Source: Gari tellinella (Eukaryota > Mollusca > Bivalvia > Cardiida > Psammobiidae). Taken from it: a DNA stretch of 64,000 nucleotides. This document shows, in pieces, positions 50,794 through 61,218 of this stretch. The translations under genes were made by a program, and so were the position numbers. The DNA lies in contig OV277864.1 in assembly GCA_922989275.2 (NCBI GenBank), positions 50,839,550 through 50,903,549 of the forward strand, given 5' to 3'. Numbering within the stretch: the first letter of the stretch is position 1; each line of letters opens with the position of its first letter. The notes below the pieces were generated by a model. It did not search any database and was not told where the DNA came from. It was given only the letters and a program-made list of their open reading frames with translations.

Positions 50794-51042
50794 CTCAATC
50801 ACCCCTGGAACTTTTAATGGACAATTCCATTATAGTTCAATTAGGTCTAGTCCAGTTTTGACTATTTAGGGTTAATTTTAACAAATCTTGCAAAATGACA
50901 AACAGTGCAGACCATGATCAGAGGGCTCCTGCAGGAGCCCTCTGATCAGGGTCTTCACTGTTTGCATAGGACAAGTGTACTCTTTACATGTGCACTGTTT
51001 GTTTATCACAAGTATGCTTGTCACTAGGGTTGAATGTTTTAA
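50790..51042 (+). mobile_element. Family D MITE sharing TTAA with family A
   Basis: TTAACTCAATCACCCCTGGA to 'tagggttgaatgttttaa'; hairpin GGGCTCCTGCAGGAGCCC. Confidence 0.9.
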
Positions 51043-51052
51043 CAGTGATAAC

Positions 51053-51524
51053 TTAACCCATTGAACCTTAGTGATCCACCTATACAAACAGTGTACATAC
51101 GAAGAGTACACTTGTCCTATGCAACACATTTTACCCAGACCAGAGGTTTCCTACAGGATCGCTCTGATCAGGTTTGGCACTGTTTGTCATTTTGCAATGT
51201 ACAAACAGTAAGACTGCTATATTACATTTACAACAACTAAATTGGGCTAATTGTTAGGTGTTTATGACAGGGGACTGTTTAAAGCAAGGTGGCAGTCAAA
51301 CAAAACTCCTTTAGGAGCTTTGTGTTTTACGGTCACTAATCTTTAAGCTGTCACCTGTCTTTTTTACAGCCAATTAGCCCTTGTTTTAGTGGTCGTAATA
51401 GAGAAGTTTTACTGTACATTATTTTTAAAAAAAAACCAACTAAATATTTGAATATGATATAGACCTAATTCAAAATTTGAATTGTTAATTTGAAGTTTAA
51501 AGGATCAATGACAACAATGAGTTA
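51053..51524 (-). mobile_element. Family D MITE split by family C
   Basis: TTAACCCATTGAACCTTAG; ends 'gacaacaatgagttaa'. C inserted after 'attttgcaatgta'. Confidence 0.82.
51203..51414. mobile_element. Family C MITE nested in family D
   Basis: 'cagtaagactgctatattac' to TAGAGAAGTTTTACTG beside TA; hairpin AAACTCCTTTAGGAGCTTT. Confidence 0.85.
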
Positions 51525-51589
51525 ATGTAGAATAAAAGTGATTTATTAAGCTTCAGGCCGTTCTGCATTTAACTATTGCCTTGCAGTAT

Positions 51590-51783
51590 CAGAGCTCCAG
51601 ATAAGGGGGGTATTTCAAAAATTTAAATCTTTATTTCTTCTTTAAACCCTATGATGTCACTACTCATTAGAATCGTCTCTTTGAGACGATTCTAATGAGT
51701 AGTAACACCATAGGATTTGGTGCCGAAATAAGTGAGAAAATGATGGATTTGTCCCCTTTTACTCCCTCTTATCTGGAGCCTTG
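51590..51783 (+). mobile_element. Family B MITE with exact target copies
   Basis: CAGAGCTCCAGATAAGGGG to CTTATCTGGAGCCTTG; CAGTAT at 51584-51589 and 51784-51789. Confidence 0.94.
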
Positions 51784-51864
51784 CAGTATGCAGTATCCTA
51801 CCTTGTTGTATACTTACTATAAATAATAACATATTTACTTTGATGACAATGCAATACACCCTTG

Positions 51865-51932
51865 CTGAGAGGGCCAATAACTGGATACGGTCCAATAACT
51901 GGTTATTAGACTGCATCCGGTTATTGGCCCGG
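51865..51932. repeat. Inverted repeat
   Basis: 'gagagggccaataactggat' pairs with 'atccggttattggcccgggg'. No element ends identified. Confidence 0.75.
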
Positions 51933-52082
51933 GGACAACAGATCTTATGCACATGAAAACATTAGCAACATAACATTCAAAATGGTCAATGTTCGATGAA
52001 GATGATGTCATTTGGTTTCTATGACCGCCGCGCTTATGTAATCATTTAAACAATCTACATATTCGTTGATTTTCATTAAACA

Positions 52083-52182
52083 GCCATGATGGGCTGTCGT
52101 TGCTTATTGGCACTCGCCAAGGCCCTGGTGCCAATATGGCTAACTTGTGCCAATAAGCAATGACGGCCCGTCCTGGCCATTA
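52083..52182. mobile_element. Foldback
   Basis: 'gccatgatgggctgtcgttg' pairs with 'caatgacggcccgtcctggc'; inner arms 'cttattggcactcgcc' / 'gtgccaataag'. Confidence 0.8.
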
Positions 52183-52199
52183 AATAACAATTAATTAGA

Positions 52200-52255
52200 T
52201 CATCAGCAGACGACAATTGTTTCAGTCCAAAAAATTACCCAGCATGCAGAGTTAA
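52200..52255 (+). mobile_element. Family E right-end fragment
   Basis: 'agcagacgacaattgtttca' to 'cagcatgcagagttaa'. Confidence 0.75.
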
Positions 52256-53011
52256 ATCTCAATATCTGCTTGTAGCAGGAGAAGGGTTGAGTGTAACCAT
52301 TGATGAGTTCAGTAAAGAAATTGATGGCCGTCGATGGCCATCAGTTGCAAGTTGGCTACCGGTCTGAAATACAGTGGAGAAAAAGTAATTCTTTTGTTCA
52401 AACGCAAACGCATTGCAATGAAATACAGAAAATGACAACCTTTTGACAATTCCGACTACCAGTTTAAATTTAAGTGGCAAACAGTTTGGAGCCTGATCAG
52501 ACGCCGGGTTACCCGGCGTCTGATCTGGCTACAAACTGTTTGCACCGAAACTAATAGTTTAAGCCTAACCGGTGTTATTTTGAAAGAAATATAGGATCTG
52601 TCATGAGTCGATGTTTAAGACTAGCTGATCTCAAACGCGTCTAGAATTGAAATGTTATTAAGCGAGCCTTGGCGAGCTTAATAATTTTTCTATTCTAGAC
52701 GAGTTTGAGATCAACTTGTCTTAAACGTCGACGAGTGACAGATTCTTTTCTCACATTACAAACAATTTAAGCTATTTTTTAAGCAATATGCATTTTTTGG
52801 AACCCCGGTGACATCAAAACGCGGTTATAAATAGTGACGTTATAGTGACGTCATCAAAGTGATCTTACACGTGTTGGAGATAAGGATATTCGTCATCGTT
52901 GTTCGCTAAAGAAAACAGGGGTAGTTATGTGAGAAAATGTTTTCTCTACTGTACACTGGGCACAGCCTGCTAACCTAAACAGCGAATAATGGTAATTGAA
53001 CACGCTACAGT
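52255..53011 (-). mobile_element. Family F element, long copy ending 23 bp before exon 7
   Basis: From 'tgcttgtagcaggagaaggg' to 'gaacacgctacagtg'. Includes hairpin CAAACAGTTTGGAGCCTGAT..CGGGTTACCCGG.. (52477-52544) and a second foldback (52611-52735). Several segments match 35172-35545 in reverse. About 760 bp; no coding potential seen. Confidence 0.75.
52611..52735. mobile_element. Foldback inside family F
   Basis: 'gatgtttaagactagctgat' pairs with 'tgatctcaaactcgtctag'-like arms and 'cttgtcttaaacgtcgac'; loop 'gcgagccttggcgagc'. The outer 'gtcgatgtttaag' and 'cttaaacgtcgac' mark the ends. Confidence 0.8.
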
Positions 53012-53034
53012 GTTGTTGTTTGTTTTATGACCAG

Positions 53035-53177
53035 AGTGAGCAAGTCTGACATGCCAGACAATGAAGACTTCAACCGACCTGACTCGGAGCATCGCTGTGG
53101 CGACAGGGACAGTCTGTTGGATGACTTGGGGGATCAGACCCAGAACAAGCTGTTAGGAAATGGAACTTCCACAAAAG
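53035..53177 (+). CDS. ABCG exon 7: charged linker between NBD and TM domain
   Basis: Acceptor 'gttttatgaccag', donor ACA AAA G|gtaccg. Enters in phase 2 (AG|A gives Arg) and leaves in phase 1. Encodes VSKSDMPDNEDFNRPDSEH, a hydrophilic, Asp-rich stretch, then GDRDSLLDDLGDQTQNKLLG. This part varies strongly among ABCG proteins and I recognise no domain in it; support comes from the open frame, the phase fit and the placement. A family F element ends about 23 bp upstream and a family B element (53193-53384) starts 16 bp after the exon, with 6-bp target copies on each side. Confidence 0.85.
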
Positions 53178-53192
53178 GTACCGATAACATCT

Positions 53193-53384
53193 CCGGGCTC
53201 CAGATAAGAGGGAATAGATTGAACAAATCCAACAATTTCTCACTTATTTTAACACCAAAACCTATGGTATGACTACTCATTAGAATCGTCTCGAAGAGAC
53301 GATTCTAATGAGTAGTGACACCAATGGGTTTGATTCAGAAATAAAGATTTTAGTTTTTGAAATACTCACTTATCTGGAGCACTG
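53193..53384 (-). mobile_element. Family B MITE 16 bp after exon 7, 6-bp target copies
   Basis: CCGGGCTCCAGATAAGAGG to CTTATCTGGAGCACTG; ACATCT at 53187-53192 and 53385-53390. Confidence 0.94.
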
Positions 53385-53450
53385 ACATCTTACTTCAGTT
53401 AATAAGATGGCATGATAAATGACAGTAACAGTGGTGTAGACATTATTCTT

Positions 53451-54270
53451 TTTAGCTCACCTGAGCACATTGTGCTCAAGTGCTGTTTCTGGCGTCAATG
53501 TGCCTTGTGCACCCATAAACAGTTTGCTTGTGAACACACTAGGGGTCACACTTTTGGTCCAATCTTTATCAGACTTGCTCAGAATGACCACCTGGACAAA
53601 AATTTGGCCCAGTGTGAATATGGGTTACATTATAGCCAAAAAGTAGGTCAGTAGGTCAAATCTTAGAAAAATCTTGCAAACACTCTAGAAGTCACAATTT
53701 TAGCCCAATATTCATCAAACATACATACAATGATCACCTGGACAAAATATTTGGCCAGTTTGAATATGGGTCACAAGGGATCAAAAATTAGGTCACTAGG
53801 TCAAATCTTTATTAATGCTTGTAAATGCTCTAGAGGTCACAATTATGGCACAATATTCATCAAACTTGCTCAGAATTATCAAATTGTCAAAAATTAGCTT
53901 TTCAGTTGAGTCTAAAGTCATTCTCAAGCATTTGATTGGTCAGATTTGAGCCTAGGCTCAAATCTGACCAATCAAATGCTTGAGAAAACACACTCAGACT
54001 CAGCTCAAATGCTTTCTAACCTTGGAGCCAGGTCAAAACTTAAGAATACATGTAGCAATTTAATAAACACTCTATATAGATAAAGGCTAGAAATGTGATC
54101 AATCTTCATCAAACTTTGTCAGTATGATCACCTTGACATTGACCTTTCTGAGATCATTATCTCGCCAAAACATATGGCATACTGCAGTGATGATCTTGAA
54201 CAGTAAATAATTATATTTGATATTATCAAAGTTGAACAAAGCATTCTGCACTTTCATGTAGTTTAACAGT
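53451..54270 (+). mobile_element. CACCTGAG-type repeat, diverged copy 5
   Basis: 'tttttagctcacctgagcac', then modules with 'ggtcactaggtcaaatctt' and 'cacctggacaaaa' at about 180-bp spacing. No 3' end seen. A foldback I is nested at 53897. Confidence 0.75.
53897..54027. mobile_element. Family I foldback nested in family N
   Basis: 'gcttttcagttgagtctaaa' to 'gactcagctcaaatgctttc', arms meeting at GAGCCTAGGCTC; near-perfect. Confidence 0.88.
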
Positions 54271-54282
54271 ACCACCTACTAT

Positions 54283-54512
54283 TTAACCCTTTCAACCCTA
54301 AATATCTCTTGTTGATATCTATAACCCTTTTGGACTCTTCTAGTACATACATTTTGAACCAGTCTACATTTGTATTTCTGTTTTGGCATCAAATACCAAT
54401 GAAAGCGTCAAACAGTGCAGACCCTGATCCGAGGGCTCCTATATCATAGTCTGCACTGTTTGCAAATGTAATCAGTAATCTCTATAGAGGGCTGTAGGGT
54501 TGAAAGGGTTAA
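54283..54512. mobile_element. Family D variant, TTAA ends
   Basis: TTAACCCTTTCAACCCTAAA to GTAGGGTTGAAAGGGTTAA; hairpin 'caaacagtgcagaccctgat' / 'atagtctgcactgtttgca'. Confidence 0.9.
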
Positions 54513-54595
54513 CCATTATTTGAGAGTTAATATCAGGACAAGGTATAGACACGGGGGGAATATGTAGACATAGGGGTCAAAACATCCTATGGGGC

Positions 54596-54840
54596 TAAAC
54601 TCTTTCCTCCCTGAAACTTTAAATGGACAATTCCAGTTTCCATTATGTCTAGTCCAATTATGACTTTTAAGGGTTGTTTTTGTCGATGTTTGACATTATG
54701 ACAAACAGTGAAGACCCTGATCAGAGGGCTCCTAGGAGCCCTCTGATCTGGGTATTCACTGTTTGCATAGGACAAGTGTACTATTCACATGTACACTTTT
54801 TGAAAAGGACGTCTATAGGCGGGACTAGGGTTCAAAGGGT
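54596..54840 (+). mobile_element. Family D MITE
   Basis: 'taaactctttcctccctgaa' to TAGGGTTCAAAGGGT; hairpin GGGCTCCTAGGAGCCC. Confidence 0.92.
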
Positions 54841-55090
54841 CCCATTCCCCCATTAAAACACCTTTTAACACCTTTTGTGTACCGGTATTCATCAACTGAA
54901 AAAAAAATACTTGGGATTTATACAGTCATGAATATGCACCATTAGAAATATTTTCTTTATCCTAACAGATGGTATTTTAAAACAGGCTGAAAGTAAAGCA
55001 GAATGCACCTCTATTCTGCTTTACTCTCAACCTGTTTTAAGTTGTCATCTGTCTTCGCAACTGGAAACAGACTATGGGATAATGGGTTAA
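54841..55090 (-). mobile_element. Family A MITE
   Basis: 'cccattcccccattaaaaca' to 'tatgggataatgggttaa'; hairpin tip shortened. Confidence 0.88.
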
Positions 55091-55103
55091 GTGGAGGAAA
55101 TGA

Positions 55104-55363
55104 TTAATCCTTTACCCCATAGATCCACCTTTTTACACCTTAAAATTTATGTTTCCACTGAAGGAAACAGTTCCACTTTATTCTGTTGTAAATATGCATG
55201 TTAAAAGATTAAGTTCTACATGTACATCCTAGCAGATGGAAGCTTAAAGCAGGCTGAAATTAAAGCAGAATGTGTCTTAAGGCACATTCTGCTTTACTTT
55301 CAATCTGCTTTCAGCAACCATGTGTCTTCAATACTGAAAACATGCTATGGGGTAATGGGCTAA
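55104..55363 (-). mobile_element. Family A MITE 25 bp before exon 8
   Basis: TTAATCCTTTACCCCATAG to TATGGGGTAATGGGCTAA; hairpin 55245-55313. Confidence 0.9.
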
Positions 55364-55388
55364 TATAAGCATCTGTTTTGTTTTGCAG

Positions 55389-55621
55389 TTGATATGCTGC
55401 CACTTGGAACAGATGAGGATTTGAGTGAGAATGTAGGAAAATGGCCGACTTCTTGGTGCACACAGTATCGGGTTCTGGCGTGGCGAAGTTTTAAACAGAC
55501 TATAGGTGTACTGAAGCAGGGCTATTCCCTCGCCCAGATCATAATTGTGTCTTGTCTAACGTGTAGTCTGTACTTCCAAACAGAACTCACACTCACAACT
55601 GCCCGTGATGTGTATGGTTTG
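55389..55621 (+). CDS. ABCG exon 8: elbow helix and first TM segment
   Basis: Acceptor 'gttttgttttgcag', donor GGT TTG|gtaagc. Enters in phase 1, leaves in phase 0. After an acidic start (VDMLPLGTDEDLSENVG) it has WPTSWCTQYRVLAWRSFKQT, the amphipathic 'connecting helix' typical of ABCG proteins (W-x-x-Q-x-x-x-L-x-x-R-x-x). Then LAQIIIVSCLTCSLYF is TM1. A family A MITE ends 25 bp before the exon. Confidence 0.95.
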
Positions 55622-55785
55622 GTAAGCAAACATAGCAAATACTTTTATCCCATTAAGCCATACTGACTCATATTGAGGCATTGCGCAATATTCGTTTTGA
55701 TACACTTTAATCAACTAGCTTGTATTGAGATAAGAATTGATAATTGCTTTTCGCTTATGAGTTAATGGGATAACCCTTATAACAT

Positions 55786-56031
55786 CAGGGGTAAGTTTCA
55801 TAAAGATTCGTACGACAAAAACTGTCATAAGTCAAAACTTTAAAATACACTTAATTTCTGATTTCTCTATCTAAACCTGTTTTGTGAAATCTCTTGGGAA
55901 TCGTCTTTTCAAGACGATTCCAAGCAGATGTGACAAGACAGGATTAGGTGGAGAATCAAATAATAATTGTGACATTAATAATCTGACTTACGACAACATT
56001 TGTCGTACAAAGTTAAAGAAACAGGCCCCTG
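55786..56031. mobile_element. Family J MITE
   Basis: CAGGGGTAAGTTTCATAAAG to 'aagaaacaggcccctg'; inner arms 'gtacgacaaa' / 'tttgtcgtac'; central hairpin 'tgggaatcgtcttttcaaga'. Confidence 0.82.
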
Positions 56032-56135
56032 ACCTCAGAAAGATAAAGAGTTTAAGTTGAATCTCAAATCTTTCTCAAGGATTTGAATGGTTAGATTTGA
56101 GCTTTTGCTAGCTTAATAATTAAGTTTTTTAAGGT
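56031..56135. mobile_element. Family I fragment
   Basis: 'ttaagttgaatctcaaatct' to 'gatttgagcttttgctagc'; second arm missing. Confidence 0.65.
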
Positions 56136-56374
56136 TTAACCCATTACCCCATAGCCTGTTTCTAGTTTTGAAAATAGGTGATCACTTAAAGCAGGTTGAA
56201 AGTTGAAAGTGCCTTAGGCACATTCTGCTTTACTATCAGCCTGCTTTAAGCTTCTATCTGATAGGATATAGAAATTTTTTATGATGGTACCTTTCCATGG
56301 CTGTATAAAAATTTCCTTCAGTGGAGAAATAATTTGACGGCGTAAAAAGGTGTATTAATGGGATAATGGGTTAA
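56136..56374 (+). mobile_element. Family A MITE, hairpin shortened
   Basis: TTAACCCATTACCCCATAGC to 'atgggataatgggttaa'. Confidence 0.92.
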
Positions 56375-56452
56375 TGTCCCTCCAGGTTATTATGGTTGTG
56401 ACATCCTGCTAATTACAGGTGGATGAAGACCCCAGAAGACCCTTATGCACTG

Positions 56453-56650
56453 TTTAACCCTTTCTCCTACAGAAGCACCTTTTAGCCCATTGAGTTTATT
56501 CATCCACTGAAGAAAATATTCCCAACTTTTACTGTCATGAAAATGAATAATAAGAAATATTTTGTAAATCCTAGGTGATGATAGCTTAAAGCAGGCTGAA
56601 AGTAGTCAACTATCTTCAAAACTAGAACAGTCTATGGGGTGAAGGGTTAA
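56453..56650 (-). mobile_element. Family A MITE, hairpin deleted
   Basis: TTAACCCTTTCTCCTACAG to 'tatggggtgaagggttaa'; 'aggctgaaagta|gtcaactatc' marks the loss. Confidence 0.9.
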
Positions 56651-57000
56651 GGCACAAATCGACAACTGGGTAGAACCACTTATCTTCCGCAAGCCAGCTG
56701 GAAGGCTTCCCCACATTTAGGTTTAAAGTATATGTGCCCAGGTATCTGAGAACTAGGACTCTGGTGTGTGTTGGTGTTAGATCTGTTACTTTCATAATTG
56801 GGTGCCTCTCTTCCCCAGTGTAGAATTTCTGATATAAGCTTATAAGTTTAACAACAGGTAGCGTGTGTAGCGACCTTGGTAAAATGGTAAACATACAGAT
56901 TAATATGTAAATATGTTTTGTTTTTTCTTTGTGTAAAAAATGTATGTTAAAGTGTTATATGATGATGTACTGATGTAGAAATCTGTTCTGTTTACGAAAA
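56651..57000. other. No recognised feature
   Basis: Unique-looking intron sequence; the minus-strand open frame here has no domain or splice support. Confidence 0.3.
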
Positions 57001-57004
57001 GCCT

Positions 57005-57075
57005 GAAATACCAAGACCGGGATTCGAACTCACAGGCCACAGAGGTCCCTACTTTCATAACACCAGGCCGCAAGT
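57005..57075 (-). other. tRNA-like fragment
   Basis: B-box complement 'GGGATTCGAACTC' at 57020-57032 and 'aacaccaggccgcaag' at the far end. A tRNA-derived piece or pseudogene; the stems are poor. Confidence 0.45.
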
Positions 57076-57079
57076 TTTA

Positions 57080-57205
57080 AAGAGTTAAAGTTGAGTCTGT
57101 GATCATTCTAAAGCATTTGATTATGCTAGCAAAAGCTCAAATCTGACCAATCAAAATTTAATGCTTGAGAACTACATCAGACTCAACTCAAAAGCTTTAT
57201 AAACT
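57080..57205. mobile_element. Family I foldback
   Basis: 'gttaaagttgagtctgtgat' to 'gactcaactcaaaagcttta'; centre 'tgctagcaaaagctc'. Confidence 0.78.
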
Positions 57206-57410
57206 TTATAAGCTTTATAAGAGTATTTATGGTGTAATAAGTAATAACATGGGCATCAGCTGTGGTGTAGACAGTATCATCGGGCATTTGGATTAGCTCC
57301 AACATTGTTTTTTACACTATTTTATTGCAAAACTTCACCAAGTCCGGCTTCGTTTCTTTGTTTCAACATGATAACTGCACAGATTTTTTGTTAGACATAA
57401 AAATGATATA

Positions 57411-57850
57411 CAGTCAAACTTCGATATCTCGAACTCGATTAAATCGAACGTACCCATATTTCAAAGTTAAAACGTGGCTTAGCCAAGCTTTAACTTTGAA
57501 ATATGGGTACGTTCTCCTTAACCCTTTCCTCCCTGAAACGTTAAATGGACAATTCCAGGTTCCATTTTAGTCTAGTCCATTTCTGACTTTTAAGGGTTGT
57601 TTTTGTCAATGTTTGGCATTATGACAAACAGTGAAGACCCTGATCAGAGGGCTCCTTTCGGAGCCCTCTGATCTGGGTCATCACTGTTTGCACAGGACAA
57701 GTGTACTATTCACATGTACACTGTTTGAAAATGACGCCTATATGCGGGACTAGGGTTCAAAGGGTTAACCGAGCATGAAATAATGGGGTTCATGTGTCGA
57801 ACTATCGGATAGTTCGAGTTAAGCTAGTTAGAGATATCAATGTTTGACTG
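57411..57850. mobile_element. Family H MITE with nested D, TA-flanked
   Basis: CAGTCAAACTTCGATATCTC to 'gagatatcaatgtttgactg'; TA on both sides. The H sequence 'gacttaaccgagcatg' (as at 8178) is interrupted at its TTAA. Confidence 0.94.
57518..57768 (+). mobile_element. Family D MITE nested at a TTAA of family H
   Basis: TTAACCCTTTCCTCCCTGAA to TAGGGTTCAAAGGGTTAA. The intact H copy at 8051-8263 shows the empty site with a single TTAA. Confidence 0.96.
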
Positions 57851-57886
57851 TACATGTAGTAACTGTTTCTTTTCTATTTATTTCAG

Positions 57887-57944
57887 ATATTCTTTCTCAC
57901 TGGCTATTGGACTTTTAACCCTATTTTTGTAACCCTCACATCAT
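57887..57944 (+). CDS. ABCG exon 9: second TM segment
   Basis: Acceptor 'tctatttatttcag', donor ACA TCA T|gtaagt; 58 bp, phase 0 to phase 1. Encodes IFFLTGYWTFNPIFVTLTS, a hydrophobic segment that aligns in order with TM2 of ABCG proteins. The T plus AT of exon 10 gives Tyr, producing YPTER, the equivalent of the conserved F-P-x-E-R loop. A family H element containing a nested D ends 36 bp upstream. Confidence 0.9.
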
Positions 57945-58000
57945 GTAAGTTCTTGTTACTTGCTGCCGTACTCATCTTAGGTACTGGGACAGACAAGCCT

Positions 58001-58068
58001 GAGCAAACAGTGTACACCCTGATAAGACTGCTCCATCAGGAGCAGTCTACTCAGGGTCTACACTGTTT
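58001..58068. repeat. CAAACAG-type hairpin
   Basis: CAAACAGTGTACACCCTGAT to AGGGTCTACACTGTTTG around GACTGCTCC..GGAGCAGTC. Confidence 0.85.
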
Positions 58069-58229
58069 GACATTCAGTTTGCACAATTAGGACAAATTAC
58101 CGTAGTGAATGATAAAAGTAAATACATGTTCTTGTAAATTTATGATAGTTACAGTAGTTACACGGGATGTCCTCAATTTTTAGGAATTTTACGGTATATC
58201 AGTATAATTTTTATTTAAGAAATAATAAA

Positions 58230-58380
58230 TTCATACCAGTGTTTTATCATGCAATAGAACACTGGTAGGAGTTGTGATGCGTAGTAATTTAATCACAAGG
58301 CCTTTAAGCCGAATGGTTTAATTACAAGCATCTCAACGACTACCTGTGTTAGATTGCAAGATAAAACACTAGTATTAAAT
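58230..58380. mobile_element. Imperfect foldback
   Basis: 'accagtgttttatcatgcaa' pairs loosely with 'ttgcaagataaaacactagt'; inner 'gagttgtgatgcg' / 'catctcaac'. Confidence 0.6.
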
Positions 58381-58712
58381 TACTTTTTTGATTCTAACAC
58401 ATAAATTAACCTTAATTTGCACTGAAGCAATGCCACTACTTTTCTTGGCGTATGCATTTTCAAAGCCATATGATGTCACGTTTAAAGACTCTACAGCGCG
58501 TTAGTGTTTTATTGAGAATTCAAACATATATATATTTTTATAGGGGCGTGCGCGAAGTGTGTTCGAATTTTGTTATAAATCTGTTATTGGAAAAGGGCAT
58601 ATGAACACTGTAGGAAATGTATGAGATCAGCAAACCTTTTTGATCAGGGTCTTTATTGTTTTCAATTCCTGAGAGCCCCATTCCTATGATATTATGGTAA
58701 ATTACATGTACA

Positions 58713-58956
58713 GTTCAACCCTATACCAAATAGACCGATTCTGGTATTGAAGATAGGTGGCCACTTAAGGCTGGTTGAAAGTAAAGAAGCATGTGCTTTA
58801 AGGCACATTCGGCTTTACTTTCAACCTGCTTTAGGCTGCCATCTGCTAGGATATAGAAACTTTTTCTTATGATAAATATTGATGACTGTATAAATTTCTT
58901 GAGCGGCGGAACATAGTATAGGTGTAAAAAAGGTATATTTATGGGGTCTTGTATGA
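58713..58956 (+). mobile_element. Family A MITE, ends decayed
   Basis: 'ttcaaccctataccaaatag' to 'atttatggggtcttg'; hairpin at 58765-58838. Confidence 0.82.
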
Positions 58957-59004
58957 AGTGGTTACTATATACCCAGATTGACTGCTAATGTGCACATGAC
59001 ATCA

Positions 59005-59207
59005 CGGTAAAACCGTCTTTTACGACCACTTAATTTTGTTAATTATTACGGATCAAGAGCAGATGATTGCTTAAAGCAAGGTGACAGTAAAACAGAAAGC
59101 TCCTGTAGGAGCTTTCTGTTTTACTTTCACTTTGCTTTAAGCTGTCACTTGTCTTTAACACAAACAATTAGCCTTATATTTAGTGAGGTTTAGAGAGGTT
59201 TTTACTG
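59005..59207. mobile_element. Family C MITE before exon 10
   Basis: 'cggtaaaaccgtcttttacg' to TTAGAGAGGTTTTTACTG; hairpin AAAGCTCCTGTAGGAGCTTT. Confidence 0.9.
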
Positions 59208-59241
59208 TATATTTATGTCTGTATATGATTTCTTTTGATAG

Positions 59242-59547
59242 ATCCTACAGAGCGTGCCATCATCAATAAGGAGAGAGCGTCCGGTGCCTATCGACTGTCC
59301 ACCTATTATTTTGCCAAAATGACCAGTGATCTACCGGATGTTTTTATTCAGCCAATAATCATGTTCACTATATTTTTCTGGGTCGGAGGTTTGGGCGGAG
59401 CAGAACACTTCTTCCCGACCCTATTTATGATGTTTGTGCAGTCGTTTACGTGTTATGGAGTTGGGCTGTTTGTGTCTGCAATTTGCTTGGACATTCGGAT
59501 GGCCATAACCTCTACTTTTTCGTTTCTTATATCTATGTATTTATTAG
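59242..59547 (+). CDS. ABCG exon 10: TM3 to TM5
   Basis: Acceptor 'tttcttttgatag', donor TTA TTA G|gtaagt; 306 bp, phase 1 in and out. Starts (Y)PTERAIINKERASGAYRLS, the ABCG hallmark after TM2 (E-R-A-S-G-x-Y-R-L-S). Then SDLPDVFIQPIIMFTIFFWV (TM3), FFPTLFMMFVQSFTCYGVGL (TM4, continuing into FVSAICLDI) and AITSTFSFLISMYLLG (TM5). This is the best-conserved TM-domain exon here. A family C element lies 34 bp upstream. Confidence 0.97.
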
Positions 59548-59587
59548 GTAAGTCTTACTATTAGAAGTATCAAATAAGATAACTTTC

Positions 59588-59672
59588 GGTCCCTTTTCCC
59601 ACGACTTGTTTGCAGTATTCAAGACAGACGGTTGCTCAGAACAGGCTGAAAGTAGACTAGAATAGAATGCTC
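59588..59672 (+). mobile_element. Family A fragment
   Basis: 'gtcccttttcccacgacttg' to 'agaatagaatgctcc'. Confidence 0.65.
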
Positions 59673-59925
59673 CTTAACCCATTATCTCATAAATACGCCT
59701 TTTTACGACTTTTGTTTATTCCTCCGCTGAATAAAATAGTTCCAATTTATACAGCCAAGAATAAGTACCATAAGAAATATTCCCATATTCTTGCAGATGG
59801 TAGCTTAAAGCAGGCTGAAAGTAAAGCAGAATGTGCTTTATAGGCGCATTCTGCTTTACTTTCAACCTGCTTTAAGTGTTCAAGTATCTTCAATACTAGG
59901 AACAGGCTATTGGGTAAAGGGTTAA
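59673..59925 (-). mobile_element. Family A MITE
   Basis: TTAACCCATTATCTCATAAA to 'tattgggtaaagggttaa'; hairpin around 'gtgctttataggcgc'. Confidence 0.92.
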
Positions 59926-60183
59926 GGAGCTAAGATATAGGACATCTTTTATTCATATAGATAACAATTCATGCATATTTATGACTGTATAAAATTGACA
60001 TACTTATTTTCTTCAGTGGAGCAGTAAATTAAAGGCATATCTATTAGATAATAAGTTGAATGATTTTATGTGTACCTATGTGACCACCAAAAGCACCTCA
60101 TTCCATTCAGCCTGCTTCATGTAGACAATTCCTATGAAACTTTATCAAGAAAAGGGAAAAACTTCAAAAGGCATTCCTTATAC

Positions 60184-60345
60184 AGCTCTCCTTCTCTTCA
60201 ACAACACCCAATGGGACACAGAAAATGTGTGTGTTGTTCAGAGGGAGTCGTTATAGGGAGGGAGTTTTGTTTACATTTGCAAACAGTTTGAATCCAGATA
60301 AGACGCCACGTTACAGCGTTTTATCTGGATTCAAGCTGTTTTTCA
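60184..60345. mobile_element. Family P pieces with hairpin
   Basis: 'acagctctccttctcttcaa' and 'cgttatagggagggag', then hairpin CAAACAGTTTGAATCCAGAT / ATCTGGATTCAAGCTGTTT (60278-60341). Confidence 0.65.
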
Positions 60346-60549
60346 GTCGTTTTTATCTTTTTTCTATCAAAATGTCCAATATGTACATTTGAGAAAACCA
60401 GCAAACGACAATTTTAAGCAGATGATATTGCAGCTGTGAAAGCTTTAGACATAATTGTCTTGTTTAGGGAAAAGGGGCAAGAGTCCTTGTGAGGAGGGAG
60501 TCGTTGTTGGGAGGGCCGTTGTAACACTGTAGTAAATTAGTAATAAATA

Positions 60550-60742
60550 CAGTAAACCTCTCTACCGTATTACGACCACTAAATTGCATTGATTATTAGC
60601 TGTTCACGACATCAAGCTGAAATCAAGGTGACAGTAAAACAGAAAGCTCCAGTCCTTAAGGAGCTGGAGCTTTCTGTTTAACTGTCACCTTGGTTTAAAC
60701 TGTCACCTGCCATTTATACAATCAATTGGCCTTTGTTTTACT
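60550..60742. mobile_element. Family C MITE, right end decayed
   Basis: CAGTAAACCTCTCTACCG; hairpin AAAGCTCCAG..CTGGAGCTTT. Confidence 0.85.
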
Positions 60743-60759
60743 ATACCCCGGCGTAGTCG

Positions 60760-61215
60760 TTAATGTCGTTAAGAAAATGTCTATAAAACAGACTATAACT
60801 TCTATGTCCTGTGAGGTATTACTTTCATATTTTGTTTGCTTGTGTATATGGGCCAGACCTTTACATACATGCGTCTGATCAGGTTCCAAACTGTTTGACT
60901 GTCATATCAATATGTTTAAAGCGTACTACATTGAATCTTACTTTGAAAAGATCTTGCAAACAACAAAATTGAAGCAGACGCCATTGAAAGGGTGAAAGGG
61001 TAAAAATCTCATGATTAATTTGGCAGCGAAAGGGTGTAAAGATATACACGATAAGGTTTAAGTGTACAAAGTTGAGAATGTCTGGTAAAGGTTTAAAAGA
61101 TATACATGATATACATGTACCTTAGTGCTCATAGTGGAGAATGTCTTAAGTTACCTACTTATTGTGAACTACATAATTTATTTCAGTAAACGCACCATTG
61201 AATTTTCTTTTCATA
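60760..61215. other. Mostly featureless
   Basis: 'gcgtctgatcaggttccaaa' (60870-60895) is one arm of a CAAACAG-type hairpin. Nothing else. Confidence 0.35.
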
Positions 61216-61218
61216 CAC

